Below, in pieces: positions 35,578 through 43,203 of a stretch of 64,000 bases of DNA. The DNA is from Mycobacterium heckeshornense (lineage in GTDB: Bacteria > Actinomycetota > Actinomycetes > Mycobacteriales > Mycobacteriaceae). The notes under the pieces were generated by a model. It was not told where the DNA came from and did no database searches. It saw only the letters and a program-made list of their open reading frames with translations. Position numbers and translations under genes: made by a program. The stretch covers positions 744,001 to 808,000 of the forward strand of contig NZ_AP024237.1 in assembly GCF_016592155.1 (NCBI RefSeq), written 5' to 3'. Position 1 is the stretch's first letter. Each line of letters starts with the position of its first letter.

Positions 35578-36699
35578 CTATCGAGCTCCCGGATAGACCA
35601 ATACGCCGCGGATGTTAGCCCCGGCGCGCATGTCGGCGTAGCCCTCGTTGACCTTTTCCAGCGGATAGGTTCTGGTGACCATCGACTCCAGGTCCACTTG
35701 GCCGGCACTGTACAACTCGAGGATTTTTGGGATGTCGGCGCGCGGATTGCCTGAGCCGTAGAGCGTTCCGACGATTTGTTTCTCGGTCAGCGTGAGATCC
35801 ATCAAATTGGCCCGGATCTCCCGCTCCAGCATGGGATGGATGTTGGTGATCACCAGCCGTCCGCGTTTGGCGGTCATCGCCAATGCCTGTGCAACCAACT
35901 GGCCGTCGCCAACCCCCATGGCGCAGATGAATTTGTCGGCGCCGCGATTCCAGGTAGCCTCGGCGACAACATCTTTGGCTTCGATCCAGTCGGCAGCGGT
36001 ATGGGTGGCGCCCATCTTGAGCGCCTCGTCGCGCTTGTGTTCCGACGGGTCGATGACCGTGATCGTGCGGGCGCCAGCCAGTCGAGCGCCTTGTACCGCG
36101 GCCGCGCCGATGCCGCCGGCGCCTGCGACGACCACGGTGTCGCCGGGGCGCACCCCGGCCGCGTACACCGCGGAGCCCCACCCGGTGACAAATCCGCAGC
36201 CCAAAAGGCAGGCCAGGTCCAGCCGGTAATGCTTGGCAATCTTCACACAGCTCGCCTCATGCACGACAGTGTGATGCGCGAAGGATCCGATGCCGCACGC
36301 CAGCGCCAGGTCTATACCCTTGGCATGGTGGCGGGCGGTCTCGTCGTAGATTTGCATGCCCGAGTAGATCTTGGCTCCGAGGTCGCACAGGCTCTGGTGG
36401 CCCGTCGAGCACGACGAGCATCGCCCACACGATGGCATGAAACTGAACACCACGTGGTCGCCGGGCTGCAGCCACGATACGTGCTCGCCGACGGCCCTCA
36501 CGACGCCGGCGCCCTCGTGGCCGCCAATGCAGGGCAGCCGGAAGGGCATGTCGCCGGTGACAATGTGCTCGTCGGAATGGCACATCCCCGAGGCGCGCAA
36601 CTCGACTAGCACTTCCGGCGGTTTCGGCGGATCGAGGTCGATGGTCTCGATCGACCAGGGGGCGTTACGCCCCCACAGCACCGCGGCCTGCGTATGCAT
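35578..36699 (-). CDS. NDMA-dependent (mycofactocin-type) zinc alcohol dehydrogenase
   Basis: 373 residues of the medium-chain zinc dehydrogenase family. Catalytic zinc ligands are in GMCHSDEHIV and GGHEGAG. The structural zinc loop is CGRCSSCSTGHQSLC, and the Rossmann turn is GAGGIGAAAVQGARL. The whole sequence, from MHTQAAVLWGRNAPWSIE to the DLTLTEKQIVGTLYGSGNPR stretch, matches the family called NDMA-dependent. In that family NAD stays bound and is re-oxidised by mycofactocin rather than exchanged. The gene lies 11 bases after an aldehyde dehydrogenase gene, giving an alcohol-to-acid module. Confidence 0.9.
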   Translation of the reverse strand: MHTQAAVLWGRNAPWSIETIDLDPPKPPEVLVELRASGMCHSDEHIVTGDMPFRLPCIGGHEGAGVVRAVGEHVSWLQPGDHVVFSFMPSCGRCSSCSTGHQSLCDLGAKIYSGMQIYDETARHHAKGIDLALACGIGSFAHHTVVHEASCVKIAKHYRLDLACLLGCGFVTGWGSAVYAAGVRPGDTVVVAGAGGIGAAAVQGARLAGARTITVIDPSEHKRDEALKMGATHTAADWIEAKDVVAEATWNRGADKFICAMGVGDGQLVAQALAMTAKRGRLVITNIHPMLEREIRANLMDLTLTEKQIVGTLYGSGNPRADIPKILELYSAGQVDLESMVTRTYPLEKVNEGYADMRAGANIRGVLVYPGAR

Positions 36700-36710
36700 G
36701 GGGATCCTTC

Positions 36711-38144
36711 CTATTTGATGATCGCCTGATATTCGACAAAGCCGGCGATGCCTTCTGGGCCGCCCTCACGGCCGATTCCCGACTGCTTGAAGCCGCCGAA
36801 AGGGCTGCCGAAGTCGAGCACCGCCGTGGAATTGATCGCCACAGATCCGACACGCAGCTGCGATGCCACAGCCGTCGCACGCTGGCTGTCGGCCGACCAC
36901 ACGGCGCCGACCAAGCCGTATCGTGAGTCGTTGGCGATGTTCACCGCAGCCGCATCTCCGGCTGCGTCGTCGTATTCGATTACCACTGCCACAGGGCCGA
37001 ACACCTCCTCGCGCGCGATCTCCATGTCGTTGCGGGCGGCGACCACCGCGGGAGTGAGGAACCATCCGGGACCGGGTAAACGCTCGCCACCGGTCAAGAC
37101 CGTCGCGCCCTGGCGGCGGGCCCGCTCCAGGAAACCCTCCACCTTTTCGCGGGCGGCTTCGTTGATCAGCGGCCCGATGTCGGTGGACCGATCCGCCGGA
37201 TCGCCGACCGTCAGCTTGGCGACCGCGGACGTCAATGCATTGACGAATTCGTGATAACGGCTGCGGGGCAACAAGATCCGAGTCAGCGCAGCGCAGAGTT
37301 GGCCGTTGTTGGCCATCGCGCCGCCAACCAATCCGGTCACCGTGGATTCCAGCGGCGCGTCCGGAAGCACGATGGCCGCCGACTTGCCGCCCAGTTCGGT
37401 GCTGCAGCGGCGAATTTGCGCGCCGCATGAAGCCGCGACCTGTGCACCGACGGCGGTGGAGCCGGTGAAGGTGATCTTGTCGATACCCGGATGCGACGTC
37501 AGGTACCGGCCGGTGGCAGCTCCGCCGTTGACAACGTTGACAACGCCGGGTGGCAGGCCGGCCTCCTCGATCGCCTCGGTAAGCACCCCGATGCTCAGCG
37601 GCGCGTCCAGCGCTGGCTTTAGCACGACGGTACAACCGGCGGCCAGCGCTGGCCCCAGCTTGAGGGCGGCGATGAACAGCGGTGTGTTCCAAGGGATGAT
37701 CGCCCCTACCACCCCGAGCGGCACCTGGCGGATATCGACGGTGCCGCCAGTCACCGACGGCCGAGTCGACTCGAAGGGGTAATCAAGTGTGATCCCAGCG
37801 TATGCTCGCAGCACGCCTATGGCGGTCAGGACTTGGCCGAATGTGCTCCAGCAGCGTGGCGAGCCGATCTCGGAAGTCGTCAGGTCGGCGAGCACGTTCT
37901 TGCGGGCGCTAAGTGCATCGGCCACTCGACCGAGTGCAGCAGCGCGGTCCGCCGGGGAGGCCTGGCACCATGGCGGTGACGTCAGCGCAGCCTGGGCTGC
38001 CGTCACGGCGACGTCGACCTCGGCGGCTCCCGCGACACCCACTGTGCCAAGCTGTTCGCCCGACGTCGGTGACTTGACCGCGACCGGCGCGTCGGCGCCC
38101 GACACCCACCTACCCCCGACATAGGCAGCTGGCAACATCATCAT
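36711..38144 (-). CDS. NAD(P)-dependent aldehyde dehydrogenase
   Basis: 477 residues. It shows IIPWNTPLFI, FTGSTAVG, the base in TELGGKSAA and the cysteine region MANNGQLCAALTR, with Cys in GQLC. The end SPFGGFKQSGIGREGGPEG is typical. The ATG at 38144 is used (38141 and 38138 also possible). The in-frame start at 38186 is rejected because an operator repeat (38156-38171) and a CAGAAT -10 would be inside the gene. It is the first gene of an operon with the NDMA-type alcohol dehydrogenase. Confidence 0.88.
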   Translation of the reverse strand: MMMLPAAYVGGRWVSGADAPVAVKSPTSGEQLGTVGVAGAAEVDVAVTAAQAALTSPPWCQASPADRAAALGRVADALSARKNVLADLTTSEIGSPRCWSTFGQVLTAIGVLRAYAGITLDYPFESTRPSVTGGTVDIRQVPLGVVGAIIPWNTPLFIAALKLGPALAAGCTVVLKPALDAPLSIGVLTEAIEEAGLPPGVVNVVNGGAATGRYLTSHPGIDKITFTGSTAVGAQVAASCGAQIRRCSTELGGKSAAIVLPDAPLESTVTGLVGGAMANNGQLCAALTRILLPRSRYHEFVNALTSAVAKLTVGDPADRSTDIGPLINEAAREKVEGFLERARRQGATVLTGGERLPGPGWFLTPAVVAARNDMEIAREEVFGPVAVVIEYDDAAGDAAAVNIANDSRYGLVGAVWSADSQRATAVASQLRVGSVAINSTAVLDFGSPFGGFKQSGIGREGGPEGIAGFVEYQAIIK

Positions 38145-38155
38145 AGGCGCTGATT

Positions 38156-38171
38156 CTGGCAGTCTTGTCAT
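38156..38171. promoter_or_regulatory. 16-bp repeat overlapping the aldehyde dehydrogenase promoter
   Basis: CTGGCAGTCTTGTCAT (6-4-6). On the minus strand it ends in CCAG, which with AAT gives CAGAAT; the ATG at 38144 follows after 8 bases. Same layout as at 34621. Confidence 0.55.
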
Positions 38172-38230
38172 TTTTTTACAAGGCATTTAACGACTAAATA
38201 CCGATGTAAACTACCACTTCCACAATTTTT

Positions 38231-38246
38231 CTGACAGTATTGGTCA
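38231..38246. promoter_or_regulatory. Imperfect repeat before the MaoC-TetR operon
   Basis: CTGACAGTATTGGTCA keeps TGAC and GTCA, but with a 7-base gap. A CAGTAT -10 (38235-38240) lies inside it, 8 bases before the ATG at 38249. It is the second site in the divergent gap between 38144 and 38249. Confidence 0.4.
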
Positions 38247-38248
38247 CT

Positions 38249-38683
38249 ATGAGGTCAGCTCCGGAACGCGATGCCGAGCCCACCACCGGCCAGGTGTGGG
38301 AAGTAATCATCGAGCGCGGAAAGATCGCCGAGTTCGCGGCGGCCACCGAATCGGATAATCCTGCTTACCGGGGGCCCGATGCGATCATTCCGCCGACGTT
38401 TTTGACCACGGCCGCCCGCTGGGCATCACCGGGGGTGCGGGTCAGCGTCGGATTCGACCGAAAGCGGTTGTTGCATGGCGAGCAGGAGTACACCTTTTAC
38501 GGCCCCCTGCCGAAGGCCGGTGATGTGCTGACCGCCCGCGAGCGGATCGTCGACCGGTTCTCCAAACCGGGCAAGCGCGGGGGAACCATGCAGTTCGCCA
38601 CCGTGGTGACCGAGTACCGCAACACCGAGGGCATCTTGGTGGCTGAGGCGAAAGGCACCTTCATCGAGACGGCGCCACGATGA
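38249..38683 (+). CDS. MaoC-like hydratase, N-terminal (hotdog) subunit
   Basis: 144 residues. It resembles the MaoC dehydratase N-terminal domain, with AAATESDNPAYRG and IIPPTFLTTAARW. It continues with LLHGEQEYTFYGPLPKAGD and ends GILVAEAKGTFIETAPR. It lacks the catalytic D-x-N-P-x-H motif, which is in the next gene. Pairs like this form heteromeric enoyl-CoA hydratases (as ChsH1/ChsH2 or HadAB). An in-frame TTG at 38240 is less likely given the promoter layout. It overlaps the next gene by 4 bases. Confidence 0.86.
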   Translation: MRSAPERDAEPTTGQVWEVIIERGKIAEFAAATESDNPAYRGPDAIIPPTFLTTAARWASPGVRVSVGFDRKRLLHGEQEYTFYGPLPKAGDVLTARERIVDRFSKPGKRGGTMQFATVVTEYRNTEGILVAEAKGTFIETAPR

Positions 38684-39129
38684 CCACCGGTCTGCAGGTA
38701 GGCACCGCAGCGGCCCCGCGCAAGTTCGGTCCGATGACCCGGCAGATGTTCGTGCGGTATGCCGGTGCCTCGGGGGATCTCAATCCGATGCACTACGACG
38801 ACGACCTGGCCCGATCCGTCGGCTATCCTTCGGCCTTCGCTCAAGGCATGTTGATCGCCGGACTGCTCGCCACCTTCGCCACTGACTGGCTGGGCGCTGA
38901 CACGATCCGCCGATTCGGTGTCCGTTTCCGTGAGCAGGTCTGGCCCGGCGACGTGGTCACCTGCTCGGGTCAGGTTGTCGCGGTGACCGGCGACGACGAT
39001 GGTGACCGGGTAACGGTGGAGTTGAGCGCCCATCGGCAGACCGGCGCGGCCGCGATCACCGGGACCGCGGAGTTTCTGATACCACGAAACGCCTCGCCGG
39101 GTGGCGCGATGGCGGCGGATCGACCATAG
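38680..39129 (+). CDS. MaoC-like (R)-specific enoyl-CoA hydratase, catalytic subunit
   Basis: 149 residues. The hydratase-2 motif YAGASGDLNPMHYDDDLARSVG carries Asp and His. The hotdog end is VTVELSAHRQTGAAAITGTAEF. It should add water to a trans-2-enoyl-CoA together with the preceding subunit. Start by 4-base overlap (ATGA). Twelve bases later comes the tandem-TetR regulator, so hydratase and regulator are co-expressed. Confidence 0.9.
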   Translation: MTTGLQVGTAAAPRKFGPMTRQMFVRYAGASGDLNPMHYDDDLARSVGYPSAFAQGMLIAGLLATFATDWLGADTIRRFGVRFREQVWPGDVVTCSGQVVAVTGDDDGDRVTVELSAHRQTGAAAITGTAEFLIPRNASPGGAMAADRP

Positions 39130-39141
39130 GCTGGACTGACC

Positions 39142-40482
39142 ATGTCGGAAGCATCGATCGTGCGCCGTAGCAGCTACGGTCCGTCTAGCCCCGCGGTCGG
39201 AGTGCGGGGTGCCACCACGCGTACCCGGATCACCGAGGTATCACTGGACCTCTTCGGCCGCCTGGGATTCTTCGACACCTCGGTCGACGCCATCGCCAAG
39301 GCCGCCGGGGTCTCCAGGGCCACGCTTTACCAGTACTTTCAGGGCAAAGACGAGATTTTCCTGGAACTGCTCAATGAGTGCGGCAGCGCATTGTTCCGAG
39401 TCGCGCGGCGCATCGGCCCGCTTGGGCCCGACGACGTAGGGTTCGACAACCTGAACTGGTGGCTGGGCGAGTGGAGCTGGGTCTTCGACAAGTACTCGAC
39501 CATGTTCATCCAGTGGACGGCGGTCGCCTCATCAGATACCAAGGTTCGTCCCGAGATCACCCGATTCGTCCGCAGCTATAACCACCGCATTGCCGAGCGG
39601 CTCGCCGCATCCGGTGTGCGCGGCATCGACCCCGAGCTCGCGGCGATGACGATGACCGCCCTGGTGCACCGCCTGAATCTGTTCATCCACACCGGCCGCG
39701 CATACGGCCGCAGTCTTCAGGCAGTCGTTGACACCCTCTCGGTGTTCCTGCAACTCATGTTGTTTCCGGGCACCCCTCCGGTGGTCTTCCGCAGTCTGCA
39801 CCTTCACGCCAGCGCCGACCCGGCGGCAGACCTGGCCGCGATCGAGGTGCCGCCTGAGCCGGATACCGATGGCCTATCGATCAGCGATCGCACCGCCACC
39901 CTTAGCAAGCGCGCCGTGAACACCGTCAATGCGCTGGCGGCCGCCGGTGCCGAACAATTCCGCGCACGCGGTTATCGCAGCACGAGCGTCGACGACATCG
40001 TTGAGGCGGCCAAGGTTGCCCGCGGCACGTTCTACAAGTACTTCAGCGACAAGCAGGATCTGCTGACTGCCGTTGCGGCGGAAATCTATTCTCCAGCAAA
40101 GACCTTCGCTGAACGGATTGCCCACGTCGACCCCATCGACGACGAATCGACTCTGCGGCGATGGCTGGCCACATATGTCGAATTCTACGATCGGTATTCG
40201 GGCTGTATCGACGCGTGGGCAGAGGGCACCACGGACCAACCGACGGTGATTGCCATCGGAGAGAACGGGCAGGTGCTGATGGATCTAGGGGTGGCCAGGA
40301 TGCTGACAAGCCGACCGGGGCCCTTCGCATTCGACCCGATCGTCTCGGCACTCATCGTGCGGGCGCTGGTGACCCGCGTGCCGCAAGCGGCAGCCGACCT
40401 GCCTGACCCGATCAGCCGCAGTGGGGTCGTCGAGCTGCTGTTGACCTGCATCAGGCGCGGATTTTTCGGTCTGGCAGGCTGA
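39142..40482 (+). CDS. Tandem TetR-family regulator (two TetR units, Mce3R-like)
   Basis: 446 residues, twice the usual TetR size. Two helix-turn-helix units are visible: VDAIAKAAGVSRATLYQYF (about residues 48-66) and VDDIVEAAKVARGTFYKYF (about residues 283-301). Each is followed by an all-helical domain. The linker is rich in acid and proline (EVPPEPDTDG). Mce3R of M. tuberculosis has this fused architecture and represses lipid and sterol-related operons, so a similar role is inferred. A covalent dimer-like protein need not bind a symmetric site. It is a second candidate for binding the repeats in this window. Confidence 0.88.
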   Translation: MSEASIVRRSSYGPSSPAVGVRGATTRTRITEVSLDLFGRLGFFDTSVDAIAKAAGVSRATLYQYFQGKDEIFLELLNECGSALFRVARRIGPLGPDDVGFDNLNWWLGEWSWVFDKYSTMFIQWTAVASSDTKVRPEITRFVRSYNHRIAERLAASGVRGIDPELAAMTMTALVHRLNLFIHTGRAYGRSLQAVVDTLSVFLQLMLFPGTPPVVFRSLHLHASADPAADLAAIEVPPEPDTDGLSISDRTATLSKRAVNTVNALAAAGAEQFRARGYRSTSVDDIVEAAKVARGTFYKYFSDKQDLLTAVAAEIYSPAKTFAERIAHVDPIDDESTLRRWLATYVEFYDRYSGCIDAWAEGTTDQPTVIAIGENGQVLMDLGVARMLTSRPGPFAFDPIVSALIVRALVTRVPQAAADLPDPISRSGVVELLLTCIRRGFFGLAG

Positions 40483-40495
40483 TTGAGCCGAGCAG

Positions 40496-41350
40496 TCACG
40501 CCGAGGTCGCGACCGCCATCCCGGTGATCCATTCCGCCACGGGCTCGTACACGAGCGGAATGACCGGCTTTCCGCCGCCGGCGGCGCCGGCAGCAACCCA
40601 GGTACGGATCTCGTTGGCACCGGAACCGGCTCGCGTCTGAGCCGAGTCCACCAGATCGATGAGGGCATCGACGTCCCACCTCGACATCGCCTGCAGGACT
40701 TCGCCATCCCACTCGGGCCGGATCTTGGTGCGAGCGTCAGCCATCCCCTCGGCAATGAGCCGCGCGCGTTCTGCGTCACTGAGATCGTAGGTGTCGACCT
40801 CGAGGCTTGGCGGCGAATGTGAAAGCCCACCGGTACCGATCAGCAGAACCCGCTGGTCCACGTCGTCGAGAAAACGCCCGACTGCCGCGCCGAACTCGGC
40901 GACCCGTCGGCCGTTGGGCAGGGGAGCCGTGGCGCAGTTCACCGGGACTGGAATCACCGGTTTGGCGTCAAGCCTTCCCAGCAGATCCCGAATCGGCTGA
41001 GCGAACGCATGGTCCAGTCCAATGTCGCGGCAGACCGCAATGTCGAAGCCTTCGCCCAACAAGTGCTCGGCCAGGCGTCGCGCACGCGCCGACGGGACGG
41101 TGAGCTGCCCGGCGGGATGGGGGGCCTCGGCGATTATCGACGCTGAGAACGCCACGGCGAAGGCCGGGACCACATGCCGGAAGGCGCGGCGATGATCCCC
41201 GCCGAACAAGACAACGAGTTCGGGATCGAAACGCTGGACCTCTTCGGCCGCCGCGACCAGCGCCGTGCGGAACTTCCGCCCAAACCGTTGCTCGCTGTCC
41301 CGTTCCTTGCCAGGGCTGTGGCTTGCGCACACGACCAGTCGACCAGACAC
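40496..41350 (-). CDS. LigB-type extradiol ring-cleavage dioxygenase (MhpB-like)
   Basis: 284 residues. It resembles 2,3-dihydroxyphenylpropionate 1,2-dioxygenase. Conserved segments are CASHSP (residues 8-13), LVVLFGGDH, LDHAFAQPI (His114) and GGLSHSPP (His178). The two histidines fit the known catalytic pair of MhpB (115 and 179). The end EIRTWVAAGAAG and PVAEWITGMA also matches. It uses Fe(II) and O2 to open a catechol ring next to a hydroxyl. The start is a GTG at 41350 with AGAAGGGA 8 bases before it. It is 19 kb from the C-C hydrolase but has a similar operator. Confidence 0.88.
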   Translation of the reverse strand: MSGRLVVCASHSPGKERDSEQRFGRKFRTALVAAAEEVQRFDPELVVLFGGDHRRAFRHVVPAFAVAFSASIIAEAPHPAGQLTVPSARARRLAEHLLGEGFDIAVCRDIGLDHAFAQPIRDLLGRLDAKPVIPVPVNCATAPLPNGRRVAEFGAAVGRFLDDVDQRVLLIGTGGLSHSPPSLEVDTYDLSDAERARLIAEGMADARTKIRPEWDGEVLQAMSRWDVDALIDLVDSAQTRAGSGANEIRTWVAAGAAGGGKPVIPLVYEPVAEWITGMAVATSA

Positions 41351-41369
41351 GACAGCATCCCTTCTATAA

Positions 41370-41385
41370 GTGACGCTAATGTTAG
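41370..41385. promoter_or_regulatory. Imperfect 16-bp repeat before the extradiol dioxygenase
   Basis: GTGACGCTAATGTTAG keeps TGAC in one arm and a degenerate TGTTAG in the other (6-4-6). It lies 19 bases upstream of the GTG at 41350, with a TATAGA box in between on the minus strand. Confidence 0.4.
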
Positions 41386-41555
41386 ATGAGCGCCTTCGAC
41401 GGGGGCAATTTGCGCACGGGCATCGCTGTCACCTTCGGGCAACCGGCGGTGGACGGTGTCGCCGCGGGCACGTCGTCGGATCGGCTGCAGCCCAACGAGC
41501 AGATGTATGGCGGCCGCCCTGCAAGGTTATGCGAGCCCGGACACGCAAAAACAGG

Positions 41556-41569
41556 CATACAGTTGTATG
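41556..41569. promoter_or_regulatory. Inverted repeat CATACA-GT-TGTATG before the P450-ferredoxin operon
   Basis: Perfect 6-base arms with a 2-base centre, followed by GTATAC (itself a palindrome). It is about 60 bases before the P450 ATG, in the 279-base gap 41351-41629. It does not match the TGAC-N6-GTCA type, so another regulator may act here. The rest of the gap has nothing else I can name. Confidence 0.4.
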
Positions 41570-41629
41570 TATACGGGTCTTTGCGCCATGCTGTGTAGTG
41601 CACGAGGTCACTAAGCCAACGGAGGACCG

Positions 41630-42826
41630 ATGTCGGCCGAGGCCATTCCGAAGATCCACACTGACGACTTGCCAATGCCCGAAGCTCGTGATGAGGCCTG
41701 GCTGATAATGGGAAGGTGCCCGGTCGTAGAACTTGAGGATGGCTACGCGGTGACAACGCGGGACCTCATCGAGGCCGTTCTCAGGGATCCCTCAACCTTC
41801 TCGTCCAAGAAGGCGTTTGATGTGCTCGCGAGTCCGGTGCCGCTGGTGCCGATTGCATTCGACCCGCCTCAGCAGACCCGCTACCGTCAGATACTGCAGC
41901 CTTTTTTCAGTCCCCGGGCAATCAAGCCGCTCGAACCCGAACTGAGAAAACAAATCATCGAAATTATCGAACCGATTGCTGCACGCGGCAGGTGCGAATT
42001 CGTCGCGGAAGTCGCCGGCGTGTTCCCGATCCAGGTATTTCTCACACTTTTCGGGCTCCCACTGGATATGCGGGACCAATTCATCGAGTGGAAGAATGCG
42101 GTGCTCAGCCTTGCCTCCGCGTCAGGTTCGGTGACAACTGATGAGGAGGCCGCTAGCAAAGGCCTGCAAAAGGCCGGCGAGCTGTTCATGTACTTGTCTG
42201 AATTGATCCAAACCCGCCGCGGACAGCCGGGCGACGACGTGCTGAGCCGCGTGTTGAACCTGCAGCCACCTCATGCACTGACCGACGAGGAAGCGATCGG
42301 GCTTTGCTTCCTTTTTGTACTCGCCGGCCTAGACACCGTTATGGACGCCCTCGGGTTCGGTATGCAACGACTGGCCGAGAATCCCGACAAGCGCCGGGAA
42401 ATCATCGACGATCCGACTCTGATCCCCGCGGCCACCGAGGAGTTACTGCGTCTTGACCCGCCCGCGCCTTTCGTACCCCGCGTCACCACCAAGGAGACCA
42501 CGATCGGTGACGTGACATGTCCGGCTGGCACCAGGGTCACCAACTATCTTGCCGTCGCTAACCGCGACGAGTCGGAGTTCCCCAACCCGTATGCCATCGA
42601 TTTTCACCGCGCCGACAACCGCCACATCAGCTTCGGAATGGGTGCGCATCGCTGCCTCGGTTCACACTTGGCGCGACTGGAGATGAACATCGTGTACGAG
42701 GAGTGGCATAAACGAATCCCGCGCTACCACATCACCCCTGGAACTACGCCTCGGGTGCATTGGCCCCGTGGGACCGTGGGCCTAGAGTCCTTGCACCTCA
42801 CGCTGGAAGGCTCAGTCGCGCAATGA
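41630..42826 (+). CDS. Cytochrome P450
   Basis: 398 residues. The I-helix LFVLAGLDTVMDALG carries the Asp-Thr pair. The ExxR helix is EELLRLDPPAP and the heme loop FGMGAHRCLGSHLARLE has the cysteine ligand. The ATG at 41630 is preceded by CGGAGGACCG (SD 5-6 bases before). It is coupled to a 64-residue ferredoxin by a 4-base overlap, the same layout as the CYP143-ferredoxin pair known in M. tuberculosis. The family is not assigned. Next come an NAD-dependent dehydrogenase and a fadD, suggesting hydroxylation, oxidation and activation in sequence. Confidence 0.92.
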   Translation: MSAEAIPKIHTDDLPMPEARDEAWLIMGRCPVVELEDGYAVTTRDLIEAVLRDPSTFSSKKAFDVLASPVPLVPIAFDPPQQTRYRQILQPFFSPRAIKPLEPELRKQIIEIIEPIAARGRCEFVAEVAGVFPIQVFLTLFGLPLDMRDQFIEWKNAVLSLASASGSVTTDEEAASKGLQKAGELFMYLSELIQTRRGQPGDDVLSRVLNLQPPHALTDEEAIGLCFLFVLAGLDTVMDALGFGMQRLAENPDKRREIIDDPTLIPAATEELLRLDPPAPFVPRVTTKETTIGDVTCPAGTRVTNYLAVANRDESEFPNPYAIDFHRADNRHISFGMGAHRCLGSHLARLEMNIVYEEWHKRIPRYHITPGTTPRVHWPRGTVGLESLHLTLEGSVAQ

Positions 42827-43017
42827 AAGTAGCGATCGATGCCAATTCTTGCGCTGGCCATGGCCTGTGCTATGTGTACGCGCCAAACGTATTTACCGAC
42901 GACGAGCACGGATATGGGCATGTCATTGGCGATGGCACCGTCGCGCCCGAAGAAGCCGATGCGGCGCGCACCGCAGTAGCGAATTGTCCTGAGCGGGCAA
43001 TTTTACTACGCGAGTGA
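42823..43017 (+). CDS. 3Fe-4S-type ferredoxin with Cys-to-His change
   Basis: 64 residues. The cluster motif reads CAGHGLC followed by a distant NCPERAI. The position usually held by the second cysteine is histidine, as in ferredoxins paired with mycobacterial P450s. The rest (AIDANSC, DDEHGYGHVIGDG) is acidic, as needed to dock a P450 and reductase. ATGA overlap with the P450. It should feed electrons to that P450; the reductase must come from elsewhere. The 186 bases after it (43018-43203) hold no supported gene. Confidence 0.9.
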   Translation: MKVAIDANSCAGHGLCYVYAPNVFTDDEHGYGHVIGDGTVAPEEADAARTAVANCPERAILLRE

Positions 43018-43203
43018 GCCTGAAAACTTGCGCAAACCCGACGCGACGCGTTGGCACGGATTATCGGTCGCCCCCACGGTAATCGCCGAGGCCGGGCTGG
43101 TCAGGTTGGCCGAAGCCGACGGTGCCGACTGGTCAAGCCACGGCTGCAGCGGCCCGCGGTCCAGTGTCAAGGTGAGAAGGCTCTATACGAAAGGACAAGG
43201 CCG

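Noticed and set aside
43018..43203. Possible extra gene or N-terminal extension before the dehydrogenase
   Set aside because: The reading frame from 43051 has no family sequence and the Rossmann start is at 43204 with AAAGGACAAG before it.
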